A DNA stretch of 64,000 nucleotides from Sequoia sempervirens (Eukaryota; Streptophyta; Pinopsida; Cupressales; Cupressaceae): positions 564,217,291 to 564,281,290 of the forward strand of contig VDFB02193867.1 of the NCBI GenBank assembly GCA_007258455.2, written 5' to 3'. Shown one piece after another: positions 1 through 12,200 of the stretch. How positions within the stretch are numbered: the first letter of the stretch is position 1; every line of letters begins with the position of its first letter. The position numbers and the translations under genes were made by a program. The notes under the pieces were generated by a model. That model was not told where the DNA came from. It saw only the letters and a program-made list of their open reading frames with translations, and ran no database searches.

Positions 1-271
1 TAGGATGAACAATGTGAATTAACCCCTTATTTATACTAAATTAGGAGATTAACTCTAAAATTCAAAGAATTAAGGCTGACACCAAATCTAGAAAGAAAGA
101 TAATTAAATTCCCACAATAATGAAATTTAAAAATTAAGGTCTCATTAAGGGAGGACCCATTCACCGCCAAAGGTGAATTGAAGTGGCTAAGTTTCCAAAA
201 CTGAGCTTCAAGGAGCTAAAAGAAGGCCAAAAGACCCATTCGAAATCAACTAAGAAAGGGGGTCTTGAAAA

Positions 272-642
272 TGGAGGTGAAATTATGTAGCTTAATACTT
301 TATAAAACTATGAGATTGTAGATCTAATTAAGTGTTCTTTGTTACAATTTCTTTGTATATGATTATCTTTTTAGATTCATTATACCAATTGTAGAACTAG
401 ACAGAAGATTGTAGAAGAATAAAACCAAAAGATAGAAGTGACACAACATATGCCATGGAGAAACCTTTTCAGGAAAAAACTCCACCACCAAAATCAATAG
501 TGCTTGTATTATTTTACCTTAGAACAAGATTACAATAATTATTTATCAATCCTTGCTTGAGATGCTTCCTTTTCCTTCAACAATTATTCTTCACAACTTG
601 CAATAAACTCTTATGTGTCTAAGCATGAATCCACACATCCTA
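272..642 (-). repeat. 3' LTR of the minus-strand retroelement
   Basis: This aligns along its length with 4456-4853. Shared blocks include the starts TGGAGGTGAAATT / TGAAGGTGAAATT and a common stretch ending in ATCCACACATCC. It lacks about 35-40 bases present in the right copy near 4790-4830. Substitutions are frequent, so the insertion is old. The plus-strand right end reads TA where CA is expected. Confidence 0.7.
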
Positions 643-2151
643 TGCAATGCTTCACAAAAGCAATCTCTTAGAACTCTCTTCAACTTCCTACAATAAATAG
701 ACAATTGTGAACATTTTAAACTCCAAAAAGTTGACAATTACAAGAGGATAAAGCTTCTCACAAATATCTATGCCATTCTTGTGCAAGTAGAGTTCTTCCA
801 TGAAAAAAAGAGTCAAAACCAAAGTCTCCTCAATTTAGGCACCCCTAAACTGAACACTTAACTGATTGTTGGTCAAGAAAATATCTTGCAAGGATCACCT
901 CAAAGTTGGTGCCCAATAATGGACCCACTTAACCAAGCCTTGTAAATATCTTCTCATGCAAAGGTGTTAACTCCAAGATGCCAACTTGGGCGCCCAAGGT
1001 GGGTCCAAGTCAATCTTTGTTAACTGAAACATATCTCTCCATCAATTAATGCAAACATGATGCGTGATTGATCATCCCCACTTAACTGAATGTAGCCACC
1101 TATTATCTATCATGTAACTCAAATCATTATTCATGCATTCCAAGTCAATTGAAACTAACTACATGCAACTAAAGATAACTAAACCATAACTGAACTAAAT
1201 TGAATTGATACGATACTAAACTGAACTCCACTCATGTAAATATCAATTCATCACTTCTAAGATCTTTACATACATTACTAAAGTGTTATCTTTCCTCCAA
1301 ACAGTTAACTAAACTCAAGGTGGTTTCCACCTTCCATGTGGGTGCCCCATGTGCTCCTATTTTGTAGGATCTCTTCTTAGACACCCTCACATGTTCCTAT
1401 CATTTAGGAATAATTACAAATGTCAATTTACTAGTTCATTTCATTCAAATTTAATCTCTTTCTAATCCTAGTGTTGGGGAACACTTTCCAAGGAATTAGG
1501 AGATACATGAAATATGTTTAGGATTGCAATTAAATGGTATCCTATTCCCAACATTCTCCCACTTGACATTATACATTGCAATTATTCTAAACAAGGAATC
1601 ATTCTTATAAATCAAGTATAGGACTCAAGGCCAACAACCTTCCTGCACCAAGAACCAATACCTTTCCCAAGTCTTTGTAACCATTTCTTCTATCACTAAA
1701 ACTTGCACCAATATATTCATGAACACAAGCATCAAATTAAAATGATAACAAAATACTTTGAGATACTTCCACACTCACACCAAATTGGAATAACAACCAT
1801 AGCAAGTTGCTAGCTCATCCAAAATTGTCATAGGTAGAACTTCATGCTATCAACATAGCAACCCAAATCTACAAACAAGTCCATGTATATCCACCATCCT
1901 GCAAAATAAGACTCCAAGGTAACAACACACATAGACATGCAATAAAAAACCTCTAAGTAACTCATTGTAGTAAAGTGTAACTAGTCCAAGAGAGGTGCCC
2001 CTCTCATACATAACACATATACCTTTTGGAACTCCCACTGCATAGGTAATGTCAAATATGAAAACAAGATCACAACATTAACAAGTCCTCCTATAGCACT
2101 TCACATAGAGGATGTGGCTAAATCCTCTATCATAGTGTCAAAGAAGCATAC

Positions 2152-3140
2152 GGGTGATCCCACAATACTAGTTTACAATTTTTGGCCAAATTGGACACTT
2201 AACTGAATTTTCTAACTAAATCTTCACTTTTGAGCACCTATAACGACTAAACCATGTAGAATTTGAAGATGATGCAAACTAGTGATTTGTGAAATTTTAT
2301 CTGTAGATTCTAAATATATTTTTTTCAAAACTTTTGGAATCAAATTGCACTTATTTTTCTATCTCCTTCGAAAACTAATATTTTTAGTAAACACCATTTT
2401 TAAGGAGTGACGCTCACCGTATAACATATAAAGTTTTTTTCATGAAGGATAAAATTCTAATTTTTTCAAATTTAGATTTTTAACTATGATATCCAGTGCT
2501 TCCAATTGGTTTCATAGTGTTTTATTGAACATGCTTTCCTTAATCAAGTTTTGAAGTCAAACCAATTATAATTTAGACATAGGCGGACTATATAACACAT
2601 AAAAAAAATTGTATGTATCAAAATTCATTTTTTATTTTTTTGTTGGATAAAGGAATTCAATATCTAGTGCACTCATATTTTTAATTTTTTTTTTATAATC
2701 TTCTATTTTTACATATGTGCAGAACAAACAACTTGATTTTCAATGAAAAACCTACATTCACAAGAAATAAAAAATCAATATAATAATAAAATTAAATTTA
2801 TTTAAAATTATACTTTTTGGGAAGCTTATAATAAGGACTGCATACTTACAAAAAATAAATTTTAAATGAATTCATTTGATTCCCCAAAAAGTAAATCAAA
2901 AGTGGTTTTTTATCATCATTTTGATAGGTGTAAAGGAGACTCTATTATAGGTACGGTTTAAAACTAGCAGGGTTCTATCCAACGGGGTTTGATCTAAGGT
3001 AGTTTTATCAAACCCTCTTTGATTGGAATGCTTTAAATGGAACTTTTTAAGGCTTAAATCATTATATTTTATAAAAATATGTGATTTCAGCAAAAATTAG
3101 AATCTCCTAGAAATTGTAAACTAGCTTTGTGGGATCACCC
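2152..3140. mobile_element. Non-autonomous TIR DNA transposon, nested
   Basis: A 30-base terminal inverted repeat is visible: 2152-2181 begins GGGTGATCCCACAA and ends CTAGTTTACAATTT, and 3111-3140 is its reverse complement with about three mismatches in the middle. Both ends are flanked by ATAC (2148-2151 and 3141-3144), a likely 4-base target duplication, or CATAC if one G is not counted in the right repeat. The 989-base interior is AT-rich with no transposase frame, so this is a MITE-like derivative mobilised by another element. It sits in the interior of the minus-strand LTR element and is therefore the younger insertion. The GGG start is seen in PIF/Harbinger-like elements, but the target duplication does not match that family, so I leave it unassigned. 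Confidence 0.75.
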
Positions 3141-4432
3141 ATACAATGATATGCAAAATACATCTCTCATAACACAAGAACCTTCAAGAAGAAGACTATC
3201 CCCACAAAGAGAGAACCTGCAAATCAAACCATGTTCTTATACCACACTAACATGTGCCAAAATGTGTAAAGTAAGATCTTCTTCAACACTCCCAAACTGA
3301 AAGGACATTAACATCTAACCATTCAACTTATAGTGAAACATGGCAGAACTTAGATGTAAACCTCTCATAGAAAGTAGATCAAACTTAGCCAAACATTCCC
3401 ACAACAAAAATGAATATTCGCAAATCCCTTAACTATCTCCTGTACCTCTCCTACCCAAATCCTCATAACTAAAGTTCAAGTTCAAGATTGCAAGGAGAAC
3501 AATGGAAATACATTAAATCATGCATCTACTTCTCAAAAATGCATAAGAGAAGTCAAGATACATCTTAATAATGCATCTAATAATCAGGTGGGAAACACCT
3601 CTTAGATCATTTATCCACCAAGTAGACCAAGAGTGGGATACAAGATTGTCTTGTGTACACAATAGACAACCTTCTCATCAAGTCTATGATGGAATCATAT
3701 CCATTTCCAGGTGTAGGCTTCTTGGTCTTTACTATTGAAAAATATTTTCTTACAAGTAATCATTCCAACATATATCTCTTAACATAAGAAATATCTGGCA
3801 TAACCCAAGTATCTCTAGTGTTTATGATCACCCACTAATCAATCCATTCCAACTTCAAATGCAACCTGCATAATCATGAGGCTCCAAGAAAATGATTAAT
3901 ACTCAAAACTAAAAATAACTACATCCTCTCCAAAGGAAGAACAATAACACCTTTACCAAAGACTCTAAGGGTCCTTCATGAAACAAGATGTTCAAAACTC
4001 TTCAAATCACATGAAGATAACCATATCATACCAAAGCTATCCATGACATCGTGATCACCATCTCCTAAATTAAGATCATCCATACATGCAAAACCATGGG
4101 CTCAAAACCATGAGCTCCAAAACCATGAACCAATTCAACTAGCACAAAACCATACATGTTAAAGACCACTAAAGGTTAATCCACTAACTCTAACTCAAGA
4201 ACTAGTTTAACCCAACTACCCTCCCCTTACCACCTCGGAGAACTCCTCTCTTACCAGGCCTTTCCTTTCAAGATTGAGAAAGCCATACTAGGTCTTATAG
4301 CCATTAGCCTAAATACATTGTAACATACTTCTTTTACAAATCTACAATAACACAATAGTAAAAGCTCCCACTACAACCAAAAAACCTTCAAACTTTTAAG
4401 AGAAAGGTGCCCCAAACTCTACCCAACCATTA

Positions 4433-4444
4433 GCTCTGAAACCA
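4433..4444 (-). other. Primer binding site (tRNA-iMet type)
   Basis: The plus strand reads GCTCTGAAACCA, so the minus strand reads TGGTTTCAGAGC. This matches the plant retroelement iMet site TGGTATCAGAGC at 11 of 12 positions and is followed by the usual TAATGG-like continuation. It lies 11 bases from the LTR edge. It sets the orientation of the element. Confidence 0.75.
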
Positions 4445-4455
4445 AATTTTAAAAA

Positions 4456-4853
4456 TGAAGGTGAAATTGTAGCTTAAAACTTGTAAAACTATTATACTAT
4501 AGATTTAATTAAGTGTTCTTTCTCACAATTCTTTGTGTATGATTATCTGTTTAGATCAATTTTACCAATTGTAGAAAGAGACAAAAGATTGTAGAAGGAT
4601 GAGACAAGGAGATAGAAGTAACACATCATATACATGGAGAAACCCTTTTCAGAAAAAACTCCACCAGAATCAATAGTACTTGTATTATTTAACCTTAGAA
4701 CAAGATTACAATAATACTGTATCAACCCTTAGTTGATATGCTTCCTTGCCTTCAACAATCCTTCTTCACAACCTACAATAAACTCTCATATACTTTCTGC
4801 ATCACAAGTTATCCATGCATTCCATGTGACCAAGCATGAATCCACACATCCCA
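4456..4853 (-). repeat. 5' LTR of the minus-strand retroelement
   Basis: This is the partner of 272-642. On the minus strand it begins TGGGATGTGTGG and ends in CACCTTCA, the expected TG...CA form. It is followed directly by the primer binding site. It would have carried the element's promoter, but I cannot pick a TATA box with confidence in this AT-rich sequence. Confidence 0.7.
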
Positions 4854-4926
4854 TGGGGTGAAGCCACATAAGTGGTTTACAATTTGATGGAGGAAGGAAA
4901 ATTGATTTTTGTGTGGTTGCACTAAT

Positions 4927-5054
4927 TTAAGGGGTTCGCTTGAACTTGTAGGTTCAAGCGAACCCTTTAAAGCCTTCACTCAAACCCATTAAAGGTCAAC
5001 GTTTAAATAATATTTTAATGGGTTCGAGCAAATGGGGGTTCACTCGAACCCATT
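4927..5054. repeat. Pair of GGGTTCG hairpins
   Basis: 4932-4945 (GGGTTCGCTTGAAC) and 4952-4965 are exact reverse complements around a 6-base loop. With one mismatch the stem extends to 19 pairs (4927-4970). A second stem pairs 5017-5028 (AATGGGTTCGAG) with 5043-5054, and a third related CTCAAACCCATT lies at 4979-4990. The same motif in alternating orientation looks like foldback or subterminal repeat material of a DNA transposon whose ends I could not find. Confidence 0.6.
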
Positions 5055-5329
5055 GAAATAGGGATTTTTAAAGAATGTCATTATTGAACCGATAATCATT
5101 TTTGTCTACAGTGAACAAATAGAGCATGTGAAGCACGGTGAACAAAGAACTCCTAGGTGAACGGGCTACAACACACCACCTTCAAGTGAGCCACAGTGCA
5201 TCACCTTCGACCTCCATAGTGAACAGGTTAGTAAATTTTGCTTCCCCATATCATACATGGCTGCAATTTGTTGATTGAATTGCATTTGCTTGAAAGTTTA
5301 TAAACCCTAAATGATAAAACAAATCCATT

Positions 5330-5800
5330 TTTTGCATATCATTTAATCATAGCATTCCATGTGACCAAGTTTTGCTTGTGTGTATCCTTTAAAATGATAG
5401 CATTCCATGAGACCAAATCTCCCAAACATTTGATATTTAATTTGATATACCATGTTCAAAGCTCCCATTTTGGCGCAAGCAGGGTGAAGGTTGTGGAATT
5501 TGTCTTTACAACTACCAATTGCATTTTCTTGAAAGTTTCTAATGCCTTTTCAACAAACCCATTTACGGTGGAATTTGGCTTTACAACTACCAATTTTATT
5601 TGCTTGAAAGTTTCCAAATCCTTTTCAACAAACCCATTTGCTGTGGAATTTGGCTTTACAGTTGCCAATTGCATTTTCTTGAAAGTTTCTAAAGCCTTTT
5701 CAACAAACCCATTTTTTGCATATGTTAGAATCGTGGCATTCCATAAGACCCCATTTTGTGAATATCTTACAGTTGGGCATTCCATGAGAGCGCATTTCTT
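5330..5800 (-). pseudogene. PPR protein gene fragment, broken
   Basis: Read on the minus strand, this encodes pieces of PLS-type pentatricopeptide repeats, the modular RNA-binding proteins that act mostly on organelle transcripts. A WNATILTYAKNG segment leads into NGFVEKALETFKKMQL, and this unit with its VKPNST tail occurs three times in tandem at about 5480-5740. After the third unit the frame shifts: the other frame gives PACAKMGALN, the normal continuation. Farther along, DLVSWNAII and LVTWNAMI segments appear at about 5340-5420, separated by stops. There is no start, no organelle targeting peptide and no complete array, so this is a duplicated fragment rather than a gene. The three near-identical units probably arose by local duplication after capture. 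Confidence 0.75.
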
Positions 5801-5834
5801 GATGGCCCCTCATACACAATCAAATACCGCTTAA

Positions 5835-8153
5835 AAGGAAATCAAATTTTATTCAGTTCATTAAATTTTATTCAAAAGAATATTATTTATTAGACAAAAA
5901 ATTAACTTGCAATAGTAATATTAAACAATATACTACTTTGAGTACTTAACATTTTTGTATGATGCTAATCTTAAATCTTAGCATATAACTTTTCAATAGA
6001 AAAATATAAACCTGAAAAATGCCCTACCATACTTGGTGGCTCTTAGCATTACTTTCCCATAGCTAGTAAAGGTGGTCATAAGGAACTTCATCCTAAACTC
6101 AACACAAAATTGGGTACACATTTAGAATAAGTAGACCACTCATACATGAGAAGATTTTTTTGTACCATCAAATAAATTAATGGATTAACTTGGCATCATT
6201 ATTAAATACATGTTAGTAGGTTTCCTTATCTCATTCATAGCCATGTCATAGCCAATTTATTTGTGTCCTTATTTCAAGAATAGACCTCACTAGATCTTCC
6301 TACACCCTCCTATACCTTTCAATGAGCCAAGACATAGGGTTATAATGTTTAGCACATAACTCCAATTATTATTTTTTAGATAAGATTAGGAGAGTTATCA
6401 TGCATTCACATTAGGATAAACCCTAATGATGGTGACTGTAAAAGTTCATCTAAGATTCTAGAGTATATTTGATGAACCACACACACAAACCTCAAAGTAG
6501 ATAATATTTGATGATAATTGGTTGGCTATCATTAGCTAAAACCTATATAGTATAGATGTTTAAGGATGTGCTTTTAGATATTTACCAATTGAGATCATTA
6601 TCCTTTGATCAAACCACTCTTCCAATTTAAATTTTTTAAGATAATAATTGAAGGCACACAAAATAATCATATAATATCCATAATTAACTTAGATACATTA
6701 AGATCATGTTGATGATATACTTATATGATTATACAATGTATAAAATAACTCTCAAACTATATCTTAGATTATAAATCATTACAATGTTCAATAAAATTTA
6801 TCATTTATATATTACTCAAATATATAATCAACATAATTGAAAGTCAAGTCAATAAAATAACATTTAACAAACAAGAAGTTGACTTAAATCTAATTTAAAT
6901 TTTGAAAGACTATTTTTATTAGAAGACTCCTTTAGAATTGTTGCCATATAGCTAAGGGCCATCCATGTGGGTTGTCATATTATGATCTAGTGAGATATTG
7001 TGTAGTCCTAAGATTTCATTTTCAATTTAAAAACAAAGCTAATATTTGAGGCTTCAACCAAGGATAATTAGCTCATCTCTTGGGATTTGATATAATCTTC
7101 TCCATCTTGTTCAACTTCCAAGCAATTTCCTACGCCCATTAGATTCCTTTCAAGAAAAACAAAATTAGAAGACTTTTAATATATTTTGGTACATGTTTTG
7201 GTGGGGGTTATTTTTTATATTAAAAAGGCCATATACCTATGTCCCAATGTGAAATTATAGTGTTTTTCTTAGATTTAGGTTACTTAAATTATTCTTATAT
7301 TAATAATTAAATTACTTTCTTGATTTACTTAAAACCTATAATTTAATGTTATGCTATTAGTGTTTAAGGATTTTGAATGGTTATTGGTTTTGAAGTCTTA
7401 GTTTTAAATAAATAAATTAATTAGATTTACTATCATATTTAGAAGTTGTATTTTGTTATTATATATTTTTTAACATATATAAAATGTATGGTTGGATTAG
7501 TGAGATGTTTATAACAAGTATACAATATGAAGTCAAACTTTATTAGATTGATTCTTAATAAATTAGGAATAATGATTAAATTTATAGTTTTATACAATCT
7601 ATAAGTATAAATAGTTTGATGGTAGAAAATTTATACATATAAAAATATGATAAATTATGTGTGATTATTTTCCTTTCCAATCTATAAATTTTTGATGTGC
7701 TTGGCTATATAATTGAGATGATTCACTCATAATGTAATGATAAAATTTTTGGTACATCAAAGAAATATTTATAAGACATCAAGCTACCATTATACATAAC
7801 TCTCATGGAAATAAGAATATTATTTTATTTGAACTAAATATTGTGTGTGCTCTATCTTGAATTACTAATTAATTTTGAATTATATAATTATAATTAAAAA
7901 TAAAAGCATCATTTGTAACACATAATAGATAGGTTAATTAATGAAATAAAATATGTTTTTATATTAAGAAAAATTTACAAATATGGAACTTATATGAGAA
8001 ATTGACTAAGACAACTTTGTGTGAGAATTAAGATGAGAATAATATATACCTTCTTTCAAGAATTAACATTAGATTAATACTTGGCTCATATTGTATAATC
8101 ACACTATAAACCAACAATGGAAGATTGAGATTCTCAACTAAGAATTCCACCTT
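5835..8153. other. AT-rich intergenic stretch
   Basis: I see no coding frame, LTR pair or inverted repeat that I can support here. The sequence is strongly AT-rich with short homopolymers, consistent with old eroded repeat. Confidence 0.5.
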
Positions 8154-8158
8154 ATAAA

Positions 8159-9287
8159 TTTTGGATGTTGTGGTTGAGTTGTTGATATGTGGTATTCTTT
8201 GATGTCAACACTATTAGCATTAATTCATTAGAAGTTGTATATGTCGAGGATATTAAGAAAATTGTAATGAGATGAGTTGCAGGTTGTTAGTGGTGAAGTG
8301 AAGTTTAGTATGTTGGTAAGTTTTGTACATTGATGATCAAAGGTTTTGGAATAAAGGGTTTGTTTTTGAGTGTATCTAGTTTATGCTTGTCAAGTTTCAG
8401 AAATTTGTGTGAAGATTTGATTGAGTTATGAAGATTTACATTCTAACATTTTTTTGTTGCTTCACTTTGTGTTCCTGATTGAAGATGATGCGATTTCAAC
8501 TATTTCAATTATTTTGGATGCTTCTCTAGTGATTCGTGATGTTTTTGTATGCTTCTAGATCATGCTCTATCTTTGTTGCACATTCGCATTGATCATTGTG
8601 CTTGTGGTTGGCAATTTTCTCTTACGTGTTCATGTTTTCCTTGTTCTTGGTTGACATGGTGTTTGTATCATGTTGTGGATCTTCGAGGAGTAATTAATTA
8701 AAATGTTCTCATGTTGGAGATGTTGATTTGGGTCTTCACTAAGTTTTGGTTGACCTTGGTTGATTTTCATTAATAATCTTTAGTATTTTGGGCTGACAGT
8801 TTATATCTATTTTATTATTTTGTCCAAGCCCACATGTAGGGATGAATCTCATGTTGCGGAAATATAAGAGTAATTTTTTATTTGAATTGAGGTGTGATTC
8901 TATGTGTATGTGTGTGAATATTGATCTAAATCATTTGAAGGTAGAGCAAAGTGTGAAGAAGAGTGAAGAAGAGTGAATAATTGTTCATGTGCTTAACCAA
9001 AACTATGATCAAGCATTAGCAGATGCTAATTTGTTAATTCAAATCCCTACGAATGTAATTTGATTCCTTCTATAAGATAGTGTGTCTTCCTCTGGGTAGT
9101 TAGCCTTGTTGTAATTGAGTAGTGAGCTCTATGCAGTGTGCCTAAATGCATGTGCATTCCCCTTATTTCATTTTTTATACTTTTAACAGGGTATAATCTT
9201 GTTCTGACTAACCTCCACCGTGGTTTTTCCCCTAACAAGGTTTCCACATAAAAAAATCTTGTTGTTATGTTTGTATCAGATGTGTTG
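8159..9287 (+). repeat. 5' LTR, 3' end deleted
   Basis: This aligns with the 3' LTR at 13318-14508 from its first base. The first 34 bases are the same length in both copies, which fixes the start at 8159. Homology stops near GATGTGTTGG at about 9287, where gag sequence begins. It keeps the ACATAAAAAAATCTTG segment that is missing from the 3' LTR of this copy. Confidence 0.85.
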
Positions 9288-12200
9288 GTGGACAGATAGA
9301 TGAATCTAAGATTGTTGCTAAAGTGCTTATATCCTTGCCTAATTCTTACAAAGTAAAATCTTGTGCTATTAAAGAGCTTCGTACTATAACAAATGTAACT
9401 AGAGATATGTTGGCTGGTAAGCTTACTAGTTTTGAGTTGAGTGAATTTGGTGATGCCCTTTCTAAGGTTAAATCTACATTTAAGGCTACTACTTCCGAAA
9501 GAGATAGACACATATATGATCTGGGTGAGAGCTCATCTAGAAAGACATTCAAGTATGAGGATGAAATCAAATAGATTGAAGAAGAAGAAAGAAAGTTGGA
9601 AGAGCTAGAAGCACTTATTGTCAAAAGAGTACTAAGAGGAAAAGGTAAGTATGAAAGAAAATTTCCTCTTAAATTTTTTTCTTGCAAGAAGATAGGTCAT
9701 TTTTCATCAAGGTGTCTGGAAAGAGCTCCTAAACCAAGACATAACAAGCCTAGATTTCAAAAGAAGTGTTACTATGTTGCTGATGAAGGTGTGATAGATG
9801 ATGAATCTAACAAAGGAAACAAAAGTGGTGATGAATGGGTATTTATTGCTATCACGAAAAATAATCCTATATCTATTGAATCTTCTAGTTGTACAAATGT
9901 GGAGAAATCCCTAGCTACTCAAGTTGAAGAGAAAGATGAATGGGTGATTGATAATGGATGCTCACATCATATGATAGGAGATAAAAGTAAGTTTGTGAGG
10001 TTGGAAAAGTATGATGGTGGTGTTGTGAGATTTGGTGATAATATAGCTAATGTGATCTATGGCAGAGGATGCATTTCTCTTAATTGTAAGTATAATATTG
10101 ATGATGTCCTATATGTGGAAGGCTTGGAGCATAATATTTTAAGTTTTGGTTAGATGGTTGACAAGGGATACAATCTTCAGTACAAGGATGGAAAGTGCAA
10201 AATATTGAGTTCCAAAAATGTAATTGCATCATGTACAAAAACAAAAGGTAATATCTTTCACTTGAGTGTTACTAGTAAAAGTTGTTTGATTGCTCAAGTT
10301 GATGAAAGTTGGTTATGGAATAGGAGAATGTGTCATGTTAACTTTGATAATATTGTCAAGATAAGTTCCACTAAGGATGTGAGAGATCTACCTAAGTTGG
10401 TGAAACCTACTAATGCCATATGCAAGGAATGTCAGTTAGGAAAGAAAAATAGAATTTCATTTTGGAACAAACAACATTGTTCAAATGAATTGTTGGAACT
10501 TGTGCATACTGATCTTTGTAGTCCCTCTTAGGTCAAAATTTTACAAGGTTATAGGTATTTCATGTTACTCATTAATGATTATTCAAGAATGGTGTGGGTT
10601 ACTTTCTTAAGGGAGAAATATGAAGCACTGGAAAAGTTCAAGACCTTTAAGGCTATGGTTGAGATAGAGATAGGTCTGAAGATTAAGTGTATGAGATTAG
10701 ATAGAGGTGGTGAATTCACTTTTGGTGAATTTAATTCTTTTTGTGGAGAACATGGAATAAAGAGATAATTATCTGCACCACAGACCCCTTAGAAAAATGG
10801 AGTTGTGGAAAGGAAGAACATAACAATTGAAGATGCTACTAGAACTATGATGTTGGAAGGAAATGTCCCTCATATCTACTAGAGAGAAGCTGTGAGTACT
10901 GTTGTGTACACACTCAACCAGGTATAAATCAAAGGTGATACTGGTAAGACCCCTTTTGAGTTATGGACTGGTCAAAAGCCTACTGTTAAACATTTCAATA
11001 TATTTGGAAGTAAATTTTATATCAAGAGAGATGAATACATAGGAAATTTTGATGTTGGGAGTGATGAAGGTATATTTCTAGGTTATTCTACTAATAGTAA
11101 GGCCTATCAGTGTTACAATAAAATATTGAGGAAAATGGTTGAAAGTGCAAATGTCAAGATTGATGAAGACTTAGGTACACCATCCAAAACCTATGGATAT
11201 GATTCTAATGATTAGAATGTCAGTGTAAACAAGGGAAAGCAATTTTAGACTACAAATCAAGTGCAAATCATTCTGGTGGATCAAGAAAATCAAGAGGAAG
11301 AAGAAACCAATGAAGTTGCAGAAGAGAGAACACAAGAGCCTAAAGTTGAAGAACATCCTAAGAAGACTCCAAGGTATGTAAGATTGAATCATTCAGAAGA
11401 TCAGATTATAGGAGATAAGAACAAAGGTGTCCAAACTAGGAGAAATATTTTTGAAGAATACTACTTGATTTCAAAGACTAAGCCTACTAGTGTGAATGAA
11501 GCACATAAAGATGAGCATTGGCTTGAAGCAATGAAAGAGGAACTAAAACAGATTAAGAAGAATGATACATGGATTTTTGTTCCCAAACCTAAGAATAAGA
11601 ATGCCATTGGAACTAAATGGGTCTTTAGAAACAAATTGAATGAGAAAGGAGAAGTGGTTAGAAACAAAGCAAGACTAGTATGTAAAGGATATTCATAGAC
11701 GGAAGGAATTGATTTTGAATAGACTTTTTCCCTTGTTGCTAGAATTGAAGCTATAAGATTATTTCTTTCCTATGCTACTTACAAGAACTACAAGGTTTAT
11801 CAGATGGATGTCAAGTTAGCTTTTCTAAATGGTGAATTGGAAGAAGAGGTGTATGTTGGGCAACTTGATGGATTTTAGTTGACTGATAAGGGAGATATGG
11901 TGTGTTGGTTGAAGAAAGCATCAAGAGCCTGGTATGCCAGATTGGACAAGCCTTTGGTGAAGCTTGGATTTAACAAGGAACAATTGATAGTAATATGTAT
12001 TTCAAGAATGGTAATAAAGATTTTATTGTTGAAGTCTTTGTTAATGATATAATTTTTGGAGGAGATGACATGGTTTGTTTATGAAGTTTTCTAATGAGAT
12101 GAAGACTGAATTTGAGATGTCAATGATTAGTGAGATGAAATTATTTTTGGGATTGCAAATTACTCAGTTAGATAAATGGATTAAATTATATCTCAGTACA

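Larger units (their letters stand above)
272..4853 (-). mobile_element. Decayed LTR retrotransposon, minus strand
   Basis: Two related direct repeats of about 370-400 bases bound this segment. Immediately inside the right one, on the minus strand, is a near-perfect initiator-methionine tRNA primer binding site, so the right repeat is the 5' LTR and the element reads right to left. Both repeats have TG...CA-type ends or one-base derivatives of them. The interior of about 3.8 kb keeps no readable gag or pol frame: it is AT-rich, full of stops on both strands, and carries a nested inverted-repeat transposon at 2152-3140. I saw no matching target-site duplication (GAAAA on the left, TGGGG on the right), so the flanks have decayed or rearranged. 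It could be a non-autonomous element; the family is not recognisable from what is left. Confidence 0.7.

Noticed and set aside
5361..5834. Plus-strand 157-codon frame with three internal repeats
   Set aside because: Its repeats are the antisense of the PPR units on the minus strand, where the recognisable protein words lie.
9047..9687. Minus-strand frames across the Copia LTR and gag
   Set aside because: Antisense shadows; the plus strand carries clear Copia gag-pol content and the minus frames have no domain words.
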